A stretch of 64,000 bases of DNA from Anaeramoeba flamelloides (Eukaryota > Metamonada > Anaeramoebidae). The notes beneath the pieces are model-generated. The model was not told the DNA's origin. It searched no databases and saw only the letters and a list, made by a program, of their open reading frames with translations. The stretch is from NCBI GenBank assembly GCA_027625915.1, contig JANTQA010000047.1, positions 8,060,001 through 8,124,000 of the forward strand, written 5' to 3'. The first letter of the stretch is position 1. Each line of letters starts with the position of its first letter. Shown in pieces: positions 35,116 through 47,590 of this stretch. The translations under genes were made by a program, and so were the position numbers.

Positions 35116-35785
35116 TTCTAAAGCAGAAAGGTAATTTTCCAGAGGGTAGTCCGAAGCCTCTAGCCAAATTCCAAAAACGTCTGTCTTTCGTAAAATCCTT
35201 TTTAATATTTGTTCTGGTGTTGATTCTGCAATAAAAGATTTCAAAGGAATAAAAATTGGCTTTTCACTTTGCTGTAAATTCTTGTTCTCAAGCACAAGGC
35301 CTAAACTTCGTCCACTTGAGTTATTCTTGCTGGAATGCCCAATTTTGTTATTTTTTTTTGTTTTTGACAAAAAGAGATCGGAAAGCACTTTGCTAATTAC
35401 ACTTGATCGTTTGAAGTTGAGAGTTGTCACTTGGGTGGTGTTAATTTCGTCGGAGACTTCAATGTGGATTTCTTCCTTGGAACGTTTCCTTATTTGTAAT
35501 CGCTGATCAGAATAGTGCGTTAAAGCAACATCTCCTTGTAAAAACTCACCTTCAAAATCATCAAAGATATCTCTTCTTGTTGATCTGAAGCAACAAAAGA
35601 TCCCATAGTCTTGGTGATCCTCTTCCCTGGTTCGGAAAACATGCTTTAAGAATTGGTTTGCAGTTGTTTTGTTAAGATTGATTCTATATTGTTTGAGTTT
35701 ACCATTGGGTAATCGTATTTTTAACTTTTGTTCCTATGTGTTTCGGTTTGAAAGGAAAAGTGAATTTCTTTATTTTTTGTTCCAT
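35116..35785 (-). pseudogene. Talin-head-like (ubiquitin-fold tandem) gene fragment, frameshifted
   Basis: A minus-strand ATG at 35785 opens MEQKIKKFTFPFKPKHIGTK. After an A run (near 35723) a one-base shift is needed to continue into IRLPNGKLKQYRINLNKTTA and on for about 200 codons without stop. The text resembles the F0/F1 ubiquitin-like domains of talin: DYGIFCCF then FLQGDVALTHY, and DVFGIWLEASDYPLENYLSA, against talin's DYGLF and GIWLEAG..L.YY. Talin heads link integrin-type receptors and small GTPases to actin. The frame ends at GAA followed by GTAATTTT (35116/35115), a plausible splice donor, but I found no following exon. Alternatives are an intact gene with an upstream exon spliced at CATAG (35734), or a sequencing error. 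Its patch is clearly less AT-rich than the repeats around it. Confidence 0.5.
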
Positions 35786-36707
35786 TTTTGTTTTTTTTAA
35801 TTAGGGATTTTTTTCTTCTGTTTTTATTTAAAAATTAATTTAATTTGGATACAAACTTGTTCTTCATTTGTAGAATGTTTTTAATCCAAGAAACTGTTTG
35901 GAAAATCGACATTGTAAAAAAAATCTCTAATCAAAAACAACAAAATGGAAAAAAAAAGAAAAAGAAAAAGAATTGTGTGGAGAAGGAATTTAGTTTTCAA
36001 ATGTTACAAATTTTGGTTTTGGAAAAGTACCAAACTTTTTTTTGCTGTGTGTTGATAATTTTAGACATGAATTAGAAATACAAAAAATGAAAAGAAATTT
36101 TGAAAAAAAAGTTTTTTCCACTTTAATTCTTAAATTTCTTAATTCAAAGTAAAACAATGATATTTAGATTAAGAACATGCCAAACCTAAAGTAAAATGCG
36201 AAATACATGATCATTGACTTTATTTGGTACTGATAAATTCACAAAAATACTTTTAAGGGATCAGTCATCTTCAATAATAAAGCAAAATTTTAAAATATGT
36301 TATTGGTGGTATTCTCTAATTACGAATTTTGTAGATAACAAGGATAAAAAAAATCTGATCGGCTATGAAAGTCAAAAAAGAATAATTTTTTGTAATACTG
36401 ATAAATTCGAATAAATTTCATTAATTTTTTAATTCATTTTCCATTTTTATAAATCTTCGAACTGTTTCTTATCAATGATTCCAGGACAAAGAATATTTTG
36501 AAAAACAACTAATTTTACAGAGTTTCTTAACACTGGACTTCATAAAATGCTTAATTCAAAGCTTGAGTATAATAATTTCAAAAAGGAAAATCAAGTAAAA
36601 ATTTTCGACCATTTATTAGAATTTATCAATATCAATTCTTTTTTTCCATTTGTTCATGGAAACCTTCATATATTCATTTTTTTCATCCCTGGCAAATTGT
36701 TTGTGCA

Positions 36708-37226
36708 TTACAGCAAATTGGAATTCGTTTCAATATTATGGGTCTTTCTTTGAAAATTGTAAGACTGATCATCTAAATGCGTTGTATTTTTCGCGAGATA
36801 TTTTACTATTTGTAACTGTGATGTTGTGTACATATGGTGAACAGTGTTCTTGCCCTTGTTGTAGTTTTTGTTTGTCAGATTAAACTTGTATTCAGATAAG
36901 GGTTTTATCTCCCAGTAACGCATCCGTCTTAATACATCATGAATTCTTGTGGTTGTTGCCTCATTATGATCGGTATTGACACTACATTGAAGTGTTTGTT
37001 TCCCACTCACTATAAGGTTCTTTCGGAGGCAGACACACAACATAACTGTTTTGTAGCCCTTGTGGATTTGATCTAATTCAAGGCAATTATTTCTTGTCAA
37101 AAGGTTGTTTGTAATTTTAATGATTAGACTTGTTTCTGTGTCATTCAGAAAAGTATTATCTAAAACTTTTGTTTTTGATGTAGATAGTGTTGTTCTATTT
37201 TTTGAAGTGTTAGAATTGTGTCTCAA
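36708..37226 (-). CDS. Unidentified ORF, possible exon or relic
   Basis: 172 codons open on the minus strand; the frame stays open further upstream to about 37290, and there is no ATG at its beginning (TTG at 37226). Composition is mixed rather than low-complexity (GYKTVMLCVCLRKNLIVSGK, TRIHDVLRRMRYWEIKPLSE), and the segment is less AT-rich than its neighbours, like the talin-like fragment 0.9 kb downstream on the same strand. It may be an exon of that gene, a decayed gene or a decayed transposon ORF. I recognise no domain and assign no function. Confidence 0.35.
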   Translation of the reverse strand: MRHNSNTSKNRTTLSTSKTKVLDNTFLNDTETSLIIKITNNLLTRNNCLELDQIHKGYKTVMLCVCLRKNLIVSGKQTLQCSVNTDHNEATTTRIHDVLRRMRYWEIKPLSEYKFNLTNKNYNKGKNTVHHMYTTSQLQIVKYLAKNTTHLDDQSYNFQRKTHNIETNSNLL

Positions 37227-37349
37227 ATTGATTTTGTGTAAGGATGTTTGTAGTTTATTGAAAAGAAAAAAATTTTTAGGATTTGATGATTTTGTTAACT
37301 TTAGTTTTTTATATGAATTAATAAATTTTAAAAGTTAACTTTTTCGTAA

Positions 37350-37384
37350 GGTCCTGTAGCGCAGTGGTAGCGCGTACTGCTTAG
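37350..37384 (+). pseudogene. tRNA 5'-half-like sequence
   Basis: GGTCCTGTAGCGCAGTGGTA followed by GCGCG reads as acceptor strand, D-stem GCGC, D-loop and D-stem GCGC, with a good A-box. After TACTGCTTAGA it runs into A/T sequence with no T-arm and no complement of the acceptor. It is a truncated tRNA or the head of a tRNA-derived repeat. Confidence 0.5.
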
Positions 37385-38756
37385 AAAAATTTTAATTTTT
37401 TGAATTTGATCCATTGTAAACAAAAAATGTTTCCACTAATTAATTTAAGAACACTAACAAGATTATTGTTCATGTTGGATCAGTATAGTGGAAAATGTTA
37501 CGAGTCAAAAAATAAATTTAAAAAAAAAAAAGAAAAAGACTTTTCATTTTTTCCAATTTTCTATTCACTTTTTCAATTGCTTCAATTTTACAATCCTCAC
37601 CTAAAAGTAAAAACAAGACTCATTAGAACCTAGTGAACAAAATGTATTCACTGAAAGAAGGATAGGATGTAAAAATAAAAATCTAAATTTCAAATCTTCC
37701 AAATTATCTTTATTTTGGGAGGGATAAAATGGGATCTTTTGGCAAAAAAAGGGAAAAATTGTCAAAGATCCTGCTAAAAAATGTTTTTTTTTGGCAAAAT
37801 ATTAGGTACCAAGGACGATTGAAATTGAAGGGTAAATTGGAACTGTTATACCCTATCTTAATACTCAGCCTCTTTTATTAACCTACCCATTTGACGAAAG
37901 TTCTCTATCTGGTACAAAAAATAAATTTTATTTTCTAAAAAAAAAAAAAAAAAAAATTAAAATAAATTTATTTATTTCCCCAAACTGGGAAAAAAGTGGG
38001 AAACATAAAAAACTCAAATTACCCCCTCAAAGGAATATTTAATTTTGATCTGGAGAAGTGAAATTTCTTGACGAACATAAACAAAATTACTCAATCAATA
38101 ACACTAATCTTATTATTAAAACTAACAAAAAAATCAAAACTTTTACAACAATAATTCAAAAAAAAATAACACTTAAGAACTCTCAAATCAAAAATAAAAT
38201 CACAGATCAAAATGAAAATTTAAACAAAAAACAATTTTAATTTATTTTTAAGAAATTGAAAAGTTAAGACAAAAAAAATAAAGCAAAAGAAGAAGAGAAA
38301 AAATTAGCAATAAAAACATGGTATTATTACTACCAGCTTTTATCACCACGTAACAATTTCACCATATTTAACTTGAGTCCATTCCCAACTTGTAATTTTT
38401 AAATTAATCTATTTAACCCACTTCGTCTTCACATTGAATATTTGTAAACTTTTTCGCTGGATCAAAAAGCTGCATTTAAAAAATATTTTTGCTTCATTGA
38501 ACAGTTGAATTCTATTGATAATTTTAAGTGAAGTTTAAATTATAATGTGGCCAATAAAATAATTCAACCTTCTCTCAAAATTTTTTAAAAAGAAATTTTT
38601 TAAAAGTAAAAATAATAAAAAATGATTTTTACTGATCACAAATTTTGGATTTCATTAATAATTTGAACCCAGCATTCAAATAAAAACGAAGTTTGGGTGA
38701 CTTTAGTCTTACTTTTTTTATTTGAAAAACATTTTTTTGTCAAATAAAAAAACTCT
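37385..38756. other. Intergenic sequence, no feature recognised
   Basis: AT-rich; an A19 run lies near 37940. A 60-codon plus-strand frame at 38058-38240 is Lys/Asn/Ile low-complexity and not supported as a gene. Confidence 0.45.
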
Positions 38757-40539
38757 CACAGGTCCGACATTTTTTAAGAATTTTGAGTTTTTTTGACAAA
38801 TTTTGTCAAATTTTCATGATTTTTTCTGTTATGACACCTTTTTGTCACTTTTTTGACATTTTTTGTTTTTTTTTGTCATCCTTTAAATTTTTTTGATATT
38901 TTTTGACAAATTGTGTTATCAAAAAAATTTGACAAAAAAAATCAAACTATAAAAATCAAAAATTGACAAAAAAATCATTCAAATGATATCAAATCAAAAA
39001 TTTCCATAAAATATCAAACAAAAGTAATCATTTTTTATCCCAAAAAAAAAAACTAAACCCCATTCCAAAAATTGACAGAAAAATCCAACAAAAATTGTCA
39101 AAAAAAATCAAAAATCAAAATCAAAAATTGTAATTATAATATAATCAAAATTTATCAAACAAAATTAATCATAAAATATCAATCAAAAAAAATCATTTTT
39201 TATCATAAAAAAAATATAAATATATATATCAAACAAAATTAACAATAATTATCATAAAAATTATAAAAAATAAAGAAAAATTCAAAATTAAAGTAAAAAC
39301 TCCATTGCTACAAGACTTAAATTACTTTTAAAAATAGTTTCCCAAATGAATTTTTGTTTGTAAAAATTTGATAATTTTTTTTTTTTTTTCATTTTTAAAA
39401 AGTTCTAAATTTAAAAGATTTTCGTTGATTCTGTAAAAATATTATTTTCCTTGAATGAGGAAAGAAATCTTATTGTTGGTGAAGGAAGTGTCCCAAAATA
39501 TACTTTAAAAATAAAACTACTAAGTTTAGAAATATCTAAAATAAAAAATCAACTCTATTTCCTAAAACAATTCCAATAATTATTTTGCACCTGAAAAAAT
39601 ATATTTTTTTTTGATTTGAAGAGCATTTAAATTCAATTTTTCTTTTTATTTTAGAAAAAATATGATAAAAACAACCAAACAATTAAATTAAAAAAATGTA
39701 TAAAACACTTTTTGAAAACATGTAAAATTCAACTTATAACCCAAAGAAATACTTTTGAATTTGATTCTTTTTAATCGATAATTAATAACCCAATCTCATT
39801 TTTTTCAGTGAGTTAATAATAATTCAAGGGTTAAACTTATCAATAGACTTAACTTATTATTTCTCAATTGTTGAAATATTCTCAAACAAATAAAATGAAT
39901 TCAAATTAATAATTATTATAAAAAAAAAAATTAATAGATATTTTCAAATAACTGATTGTAATACTAACAGATCCTTTTTTATACTCTCAATATTTGAAAT
40001 TGAAAATTGATTAATCTTTTAAATTTCAATAAGTTTAATGAATATTTGTGAATACAATTAAGGATCTTTTATTTCTGATCTTTAAGTATTCAATATTTAC
40101 TTTATTTTTAATTGTATTTTTCAAATAAGATTAAAACTTCAAGGTTATTTATTCACACAGAATCTCATATTTTACTAAAAGTGAGATTTCTTCAAAATAA
40201 AAAGGTTTTGCAAATTGTTCGTTTTCTATTTTTGATCCAAAAATTCGAACAAAAAGGATCAGATCTTTTGACTTGAAAATAATTAGGCACAATGAACTTG
40301 TTTTAAAAATGATAACACATTTCTCTAAAGCTGATAAATGTGCTTGCTGTTGGGTTGAATTGTATATTTGTGTAATTAATTACTCTAATATCTTTTGGAA
40401 AAAAAAAAACAAATAAAAGTTACTCAGACTTATCAAAAATAAAACACAAAAACTAGGAGAAAAAATCAACCAAAGAATTGGAAAAATACCAGAAATGAAA
40501 ATAATTCAGCAAATGATTTTTCAATTATTTTCCAATTAA

Positions 40540-40770
40540 TAAAGGAAAATTTTTATTTCAATTTCCAAAATGAATATTAATTATTACTACAACAACCAAA
40601 TTACCAGAGTAAAAATATTGTCTTTTTTATCTCAGGAAGTTTTAATAATTGTCTAAAAAAATCATTTCTAAACGAGTGTTGTAAAGATCTTTGATTTTAC
40701 TTCAATTTATAAACTAGAAAAATATTTTAGAAGGTTAATTAAAAATTTTCATTTTTTTAATTGGAAAATA
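40540..40770. mobile_element. Family C element, copy 2
   Basis: Part of the left arm. Ends ATTTTCCAATTAATAAAGGA and TTTTTTTAATTGGAAAATA are inverted; the interior shares TTGTAAAGATCTTTGATTTT with the other copies. Confidence 0.65.
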
Positions 40771-40771
40771 A

Positions 40772-41170
40772 CTCTTGTGGAAAAAAAGTAAAACATGTTT
40801 TTTAATTGGGAACATTAATAAAAATGAAAAGTAAAATTAATAAAAAGAAGAAACCAATTAACTTCAAATAATAACCCATTATATTATTTTCAATCAACCC
40901 AACAAATACAATTTAAATCTATTTGATTTATCGAAATTGTATGTGTGGTTTTGGAGATCTCAAAAATAGTCTAATTTTTTTAAAAATTTTTAATAATTGA
41001 TCAATCAAAGAAAACACCAAACTTAAAGGCAGTATTAAAAAAACTGTTATTGTGTTGAATACTTCATTTTGTCTTTAATTATTTATTTATTCTTTTTTTC
41101 ATTGATCTTACTTTTCAATTTCAGTAATGTTCCCAATTAAAAAACTTGTTTTACTTTTTTTCCACAACGG
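40772..41170. mobile_element. Family B MITE, copy 2, with clean TAA duplication
   Basis: A 399 bp element from CTCTTGTGGAAAAAAAGTAA to TTTTTTTCCACAACGG, flanked by TAA at 40769-40771 and 41171-41173. The opposite arm at about 46205-46225 has the uninterrupted site with one TAA (TTA on the plus strand). This defines both element ends and the 3 bp target duplication. Confidence 0.92.
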
Positions 41171-41626
41171 TAATAGTAATTATTAATATGAGGGAAATTG
41201 TTCTGTAATTGCTTGACAATTTCTTTTATTTAAGAATCAAATTTTGAAAATTATAACTCATCACATATTAGAATGACGATTAATAAAATTACACTTGTTC
41301 AAAAACTCTTTAACAAACCAAAAAAAAACCAAGAATAAGAAACATTTTCTAAACTCTAGCAAACCTCTAAAAAACTTCTATTGTTTTTTTTTAAACAAGT
41401 AGATCTGATAATGTTGTCAAAGAATTAAATGTGTATTCTCTCAACACCTCACTTTTAGGAATTTTAGGTGGGTTTATTACTTAGTTTATAAAAAATTTGG
41501 TTGGTTCTAAAAAGGATTTAGTCTTAAATAAAAGAAGTTACTCAACATTTTTAATGAAAACCAACAATTACAAATCATGTCAGGAATTTTTTTCACGTCA
41601 AGTCTTTTATTTTAGATTAAAACTAT

Positions 41627-41860
41627 TTACCAATTAAAAAATGAAAATTTTTTGTTTCAATTCTTAAATATTTTTCTTGTGAATAATTTGAAAGAAAACC
41701 CGAAAGATCTTTAACAATATCGTTTTGAAATGATTTTTTTAGACAATAATATAAACTTCCTTAGTGAACCATAAAACAATTTTTTACTCTCTATTAATTT
41801 GGTTGTAGTAGTAATTAGTATTCATTTTGGAAATTGAAATAAAAATTTTCATTGCAAATA
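41627..41860. mobile_element. Family C element, copy 3
   Basis: It starts CCAATTAAAAAATGAAAATT and ends with GGAAATTGAAATAAAAATTT; it shares GATTTTTTTAGACAAT and TTGGTTGTAGTAGTAATTA with the copies in both arms. It lies in the spacer just inside the left arm. Confidence 0.6.
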
Positions 41861-42199
41861 AAGTCCCCCAATATTTTAATAATTGTCAGTTGACACAAGA
41901 CAAAAATCCCCACAAAACCAATGAAAAATGTTATTTATAGAAATTTAATTAAGATCCCTTATTGAACTTTGAGATATAATATTTTAATTCTGATAATTGA
42001 TTCTAAGAGTAGATTAAAACAATTCTGTATCATAGAAATTATCGGTGTTTCAAAATATAATCGGGTTATCTTTTTGCTTCTTGTTCCAATGCAACACCCA
42101 ATTTACTACCCAAATAGTATACCTAAATCCAACTCAATTTTGAAAGTACACTCCTTGATATTTTCAGTACAATTTAAATTATAAATACGATTTGAGGTT

Positions 42200-42735
42200 A
42201 ACTTTTAATGGTTTTTTTTTGTTTTTTGGGGTAAAAATTTTAAATGGGTGCGACAATTTTATTTTCATTAAATTTAACTTTACGATATTTGCTTGAATAG
42301 ATAATAACGAATAGTTTTGAAAATTTTGTACCTTTCTAAAAGAAAGTCAAATATGGGAAAAAAACTGATGATAAATATTGGATAATCAAAAAAAAAATAT
42401 TTTTTCAATTTAAAACAACAAATAATTCTTTAATAGTACAAATAATTGATTCCCTGATTGAAGGGTATTTATCGGATTTAAAATACTTTTAAAATAGAAT
42501 AACCTCTTCACTGTGAAAAATTTATTTTTCCATTTTTTTTATTAAAATTGGAAAAAATATTACTGGAACCTGGAAAAATAGATTTTGTAACTTAAATTGT
42601 AAAATATCTTTCTAAATATTTTTTGATCAAAGATCTTTTATTAACCAATAGTTTTTATTATAATTGAAGTTATCAAAAAGTGAAAAATTAACAAATATTT
42701 AATTTTTTTTGATTTTTTTTTCATTATCGTGGTGT
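42200..42735. repeat. Family K repeat, uninterrupted copy
   Basis: Matches the flanks of 9225-10225 in direct orientation but lacks the roughly 460 bp of D and A elements found there. It therefore represents the empty state for that nested insertion. Confidence 0.65.
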
Positions 42736-43846
42736 GTTCAACTTTTTGGAATGGGTTTTGTTAGACTAAGGTTGAGAAACAATTGGATGAATATTATATA
42801 AACACCCAATTTAAGTGAACTTTAGGTAGGTTTATTACTTAGTCCATAAAAAAATTGGTTAGTTATAAAAAGGATTTGATTTTAAGGAAGTGGTGTATTT
42901 TACCATTTTTGAAAATGTTTAATTGCGATAAACTTACTGAAAAAAGATTTTTAAACTTTCACCAGATATTGAAACTTAGAAACCAAAATACCACTCACCA
43001 CTCTATTTGTGAAAAGAAAAAGAACCTAAAGTAATTAAGAGTTGAATCTTTCGTTTTTCAATTTTATGAACATTTTTTTTTGATTAAATTTAAGATTTTA
43101 TTAAATTTGGTTTTATATCTAGAAATATGTTTATGTGAATGGTTGAAATAAATCAAAGAGTAAACCAAAAAAATAGACCCGAAAAGGTGATAATTCAAAA
43201 CAACTCTTTTCTTTTAGAAGAACAAACAAGACGATCACCTTTCCATATAAATTTTTTGAAATCAAGAATGAAAAAAAATCGACCAAAAACCTATTTTCGA
43301 AGATTTGTTCTATTTATCTTCTTAATTTGAATGAATCCAAACAATTTATTAACTTGGAATTCTTGTCTGTTACTATTTATTATTATTTAAAAAAACCATT
43401 TTTTACAAATTTCTTTTCAAAATTCTTTTCTCAAATATTAAAATCAAACAAAACCATTATAAAAAATACTATTCCAAAAAATTAAAGTAAAGGTGTTTAA
43501 TTCTCAGAATCAAAAAACAGCTACCATAAAATACTCAACTCAAAATAAAAGAAAATTTTAGAAAAAAAATTCAATCGGGTTCAGAATTATATTTCGTTCT
43601 CATCTTAATTGAAAATAAATTAATTATAAAACCAAACGAATTCGCTCAATAAATCCAATATTCCTGAAGAGGAATTAAAAAATATCCGATTTTCTAAACC
43701 AAAACTAGAATTAGATGAATCAAATGAAAATGGGGGTTTTAAATTCCTTTTAGGTAATTCTATAGAAATAAAAAGTAATTTGTTTCTCTGAAATTTTACA
43801 AACGAAATTATTTTCATAAAGAATTAAAAACAAACCCAAATTAGAA
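42736..43846. other. Spacer of the giant inverted repeat, no gene supported
   Basis: Contains a second short copy of arm-end sequence (TTTAGGTAGGTTTATTACTT at 42823-42842). A 63-codon frame at 43139-43330 starts with ATG but has no recognisable feature. Confidence 0.4.
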
Positions 43847-44047
43847 TACAGTCAGTTCCACTTTTAAGGCACAAACTTTCAACGAAATTTAAGGCACAAT
43901 AAAAATCTCAAATTAAAGTAAAAATTTTGGAATTTTTTTTTTTACAATTTATTTTACTAGAATCTGAATTTTGTGCCTTAATTTGAGATTTTTTTTGTGC
44001 CTTAAATTTCGTTGAAAGTTTGTGTCTTAAAAGTGGAACTGACTGTA
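43847..44047. mobile_element. Family A hairpin MITE, copy 6
   Basis: 201 bp from TACAGTCAGTTCCACTTTTA to AAAGTGGAACTGACTGTA with TA on each side. The decamers are well preserved; the left arm has lost one AAGGCACAAA-type motif (AAATTAAAGTAAAAATT). Confidence 0.9.
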
Positions 44048-44739
44048 AGTAATTGTGTCAAATGTTATAGATAAGATCAAGAAATAAATGATTTGTATTT
44101 ATTTTTTTTTTTTGATTTTTTCATTTTTTTTAATTCATTTTTTTAATTTTATGTTAATATGTCCTTAATAAAATTAAGCACTATTTTTTTCTGATTAATA
44201 TTTTTCGAAATCTAAGTTTCATACTTAATTCAATTAACCACGTGATAATTTTTTTTAGAATAAAAACACTCTCAACTTTTGAATATCAAAATTATTTTTT
44301 GAAATTACTGTGCACTTTTTTTTTTTTTTTTTTTTGAAAAATTGGGGTTGAGAAAAGTTTGAAATCAAAGAATAAGTTAATATATTAAATTAGAATGCTT
44401 TTCCAGAGGGTTTATCCTTTTAGTTTAACTTTTTTTAATTTTACCATTTAAAACTAAAAAAAAACATTTGAGGACCAAATTAGTGCCTTTTGTGAAAAGA
44501 AAATTCCCAGAATTTAGAATTTATTTTAGTAAATGAGTTAAAACAAGATACTGAATCTAAAAATATACATAATTTCAAGTGTGAATTCAATGATTTTGGC
44601 AAAAAAAGTTTTCAAGAAAAAGTTAAATTGAAACTTTATTTATTTTTATTTTTTCATTTAGTTTTTTTAATTGTATTAATGGAAAGTATTTGATCAGTTT
44701 TCAATTTTTAGTGTTTTTTGGTTCGTAGGGACATATATT

Positions 44740-44885
44740 ATACTAGAATATATTCCACTTCTGTATTTATTAAATGATCAATATATTTGATTTAAGAAAC
44801 GATTAAAAGATTAAGCTTCACATAAATAGCAGCACTCAAAATTTAAAAAATATACTTACCCCCTTAAATAAAATCAAACACACAT
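44740..44885. repeat. Family J short direct repeat, copy 1
   Basis: ACTAGAATATATTCCACTTC, then TATTTATTAAAT and CTTACCCCCTTAAATA, match 47448-47590 in the same orientation. Confidence 0.55.
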
Positions 44886-44897
44886 CAATTTTATTAA

Positions 44898-45352
44898 CCA
44901 TTTGAGAAAAAAGTTGAGCAGGAAAAAAAAGTGAAAAACAATTTTTAATTGGGAACATTAATAGAAACTGAAAATAAAAGTAAGATCTGTAAAGAAAAGA
45001 AAAAATCTAAAAATAAAGACACAATGAAGTATTCGCCACAATAACAGTTTTTTTAATACTGTCTTTTAGTAAGGTGTTTTCTTTGATTGATCAATTATTA
45101 AAAATGTGTTGAAAAAAATTGACTATTTTTGGGATCTTCAGAACTTATAATCAAAATTTGGAAAAACAAGGAAATTTAAATTTTTTTATTGATTAATTTG
45201 ATTGAAAATAATATAATATAAAGAATTATTCTATAAAGTTATTTTGTTTCTTCTTTTAATTGATATTACTTTATATTTTCAGTTTCTATTAATGTTCCCA
45301 ATTAAAAATTATGTTTCACTTTTTTCCCTGTTTGGCTTTTTTCCCAAATTGT
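44898..45352. mobile_element. Family B MITE, copy 3
   Basis: It begins CCATTTGAGAAAAAAGTTGA, then TTTTTAATTGGGAACATTAA, and ends TAATGTTCCCAATTAAAAAT, then CTTTTTTCCCAAATTGT. TAA occurs at both borders (44895-44897; 45353-45355), consistent with copies 2 and 5. Confidence 0.85.
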
Positions 45353-45884
45353 TAATAAAATTGTTGTGTAATTGCTTTTATTTAAAATGAAATCCTTTTT
45401 ATAACTAACCATTTTTTTATAACTAGAAGTTGAATTCCACAAGTTGGAAGGTCTCAAAAATATTTTGCAATAATTAAAAATCAAAATTTGTTATTTAAAA
45501 CCCAAAAATATATAAGTTATCCATCAAGTTCAACAATTCTAAAATTCAGGACATTTAGCAACTGCTTAAATTGATATTACTATACAATTAATAAAAATTC
45601 AATTAAATTTTGGACTTGATATTCAAAAAATGAACAGGAGGAAATTATAGAAAATATTGATCATTTTTATGGGTCATTTCTATGAAAAAAGATAGATTAA
45701 TATTTCTAAACAAATTAAAAGAAATAAATCTTAACGAATCACTTTTAAAACAAGAAAGTTGAAATTATTTTCATTAATTAATAATCATGAAATCGATGAT
45801 TTTAATGCTTAAATTTCTGAAAGTGAAGTCAAGTCTAAGTACAACTAAAGTGTAATTTACACTTCTTTAATAAAATAAAAATAA

Positions 45885-47455
45885 CCAACCAATTTTTTTA
45901 TGAACTAAGTAATAAACCCACCTAAAATTCATAAAAGTGAGGTGTTGAGAGAATACCCATTTAATTCTTTGACAACATCAGCAGATCTACTTGTTTAAAA
46001 AAAAACAATAGAAGTTTTATAGAGGTTTGCTAGAGTTTAGAAAATGTTTCTTATTCTTGGTTTTTTTTTGGTTTGTTAAAGAGTTTTTGAACAAGTGTAA
46101 TTTTATTAATCGTCATTCTAATATGTGATGAGTTATAATTTTCAAAATTTGATTCTTAAATAAAAGAAATTATCAAACAATTATAAAACAATTTCCCTCA
46201 TATTAATAATTACTATTATTTTCCAATTAAAAAAATGAAAATTTTTAATTCACCTTCTAAAATATTTTTCTAGTTTATAAATTGAAGTAAAATCAAAGAT
46301 CTTTACAACACTCGTTAAGAAATGATTTTTTTAGACAATTATTAAAACTTCCTGAGATAAAAAAGACAATATTTTTACTCTTGTAATTTGGTTGTTGTAG
46401 TAATAATTAATATTCATTTTGGAAATTGAAATAAAAATTTTCCTTTATTAATTGGAAAATAATTGAAAAATCATTTGCTGAATTATTTTCATTTCTGGTA
46501 TTTTTTCCAATTCTTTGGTTGATTTTTTCTCCTAGTTTTTGTGTTTTATTTTTGATAAGTCTGAGTAACTTTTATTTGTTTTTTTTTTTCCAAAAGATAT
46601 TAGAGTAATTAATTACACAAATATACAATTCAACCCAACAGCAAGCACATTTATCAGCTTTAGAGAAATGTGTTATCATTTTTAAAACAAGTTCATTGTG
46701 CCTAATTATTTTCAAGTCAAAAGATCTGATCCTTTTTGTTCGAATTTTTGGATCAAAAATAGAAAACGAACAATTTGCAAAACCTTTTTATTTTGAAGAA
46801 ATCTCACTTTTAGTAAAATATGAGATTCTGTGTGAATAAATAACCTTGAAGTTTTAATCTTATTTGAAAAATACAATTAAAAATAAAGTAAATATTGAAT
46901 ACTTAAAGATCAGAAATAAAAGATCCTTAATTGTATTCACAAATATTCATTAAACTTATTGAAATTTAAAAGATTAATCAATTTTCAATTTCAAATATTG
47001 AGAGTATAAAAAAGGATCTGTTAGTATTACAATCAGTTATTTGAAAATATCTATTAATTTTTTTTTTATAATAATTATTAATTTGAATTCATTTTATTTG
47101 TTTGAGAATATTTCAACAATTGAGAAATAATAAGTTAAGTCTATTGATAAGTTTAACCCTTGAATTATTATTAACTCACTGAAAAAAATGAGATTGGGTT
47201 ATTAATTATCGATTAAAAAGAATCAAATTCAAAAGTATTTCTTTGGGTTATAAGTTGAATTTTACATGTTTTTAAAAAGTATTTTGAATGAATTTTTAAT
47301 TTAATTGTTTGGCTGTTTTTATCATATTTTTTTGTTAAACAAAAAGAAAAAATTAATTTGAATTGTACTTTGAATAAATAAAGTATATTTTTTCAGGTTT
47401 AAAAGAATTATTGGAATCATTTTAGGAAATTAAGTTGATTTTTTCTACTAGATAT
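45885..47455. repeat. Right arm of the giant inverted repeat
   Basis: Inverted near-identical match to the left arm. It lacks the family B insertion, so the arm sequence runs directly through TTACTATTATTTTCCAATT. Confidence 0.85.
46217..46460. mobile_element. Family C element, copy 4
   Basis: The inverted counterpart of copy 2 within the right arm, with the same terminal ATTTTCCAATTAAAAAAATG and AATTGGAAAATAAT pair. Confidence 0.6.
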
Positions 47456-47590
47456 TTTCCACTCTCATATTTATTAAAATATTAATGTATTTAGTTTAAG
47501 AAATGATTTAAAAAATTCACTTTCGTATAAATTATTGCACTAAATATTTAAAATCTACTTACTCCCTTAAATATAATCTTATTCTATTCT
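47448..47590. repeat. Family J short direct repeat, copy 2
   Basis: Direct match to 44740-44885; it sits at the outer end of the right arm, where similarity to the left arm stops. Confidence 0.55.

Larger units (their letters stand above)
39545..41520. repeat. Left arm of the giant inverted repeat
   Basis: Near-identical inverted match to 45885-47455; for example ACAGATCCTTTTTTATACTC here pairs with GAGTATAAAAAAGGATCTGT there. A family B element at 40772-41170 interrupts this arm only. Confidence 0.85.

Noticed and set aside
43139-43330. 63-residue protein inside the large inverted repeat
   Set aside because: It has an ATG, but no family signature or composition that stands out from chance.
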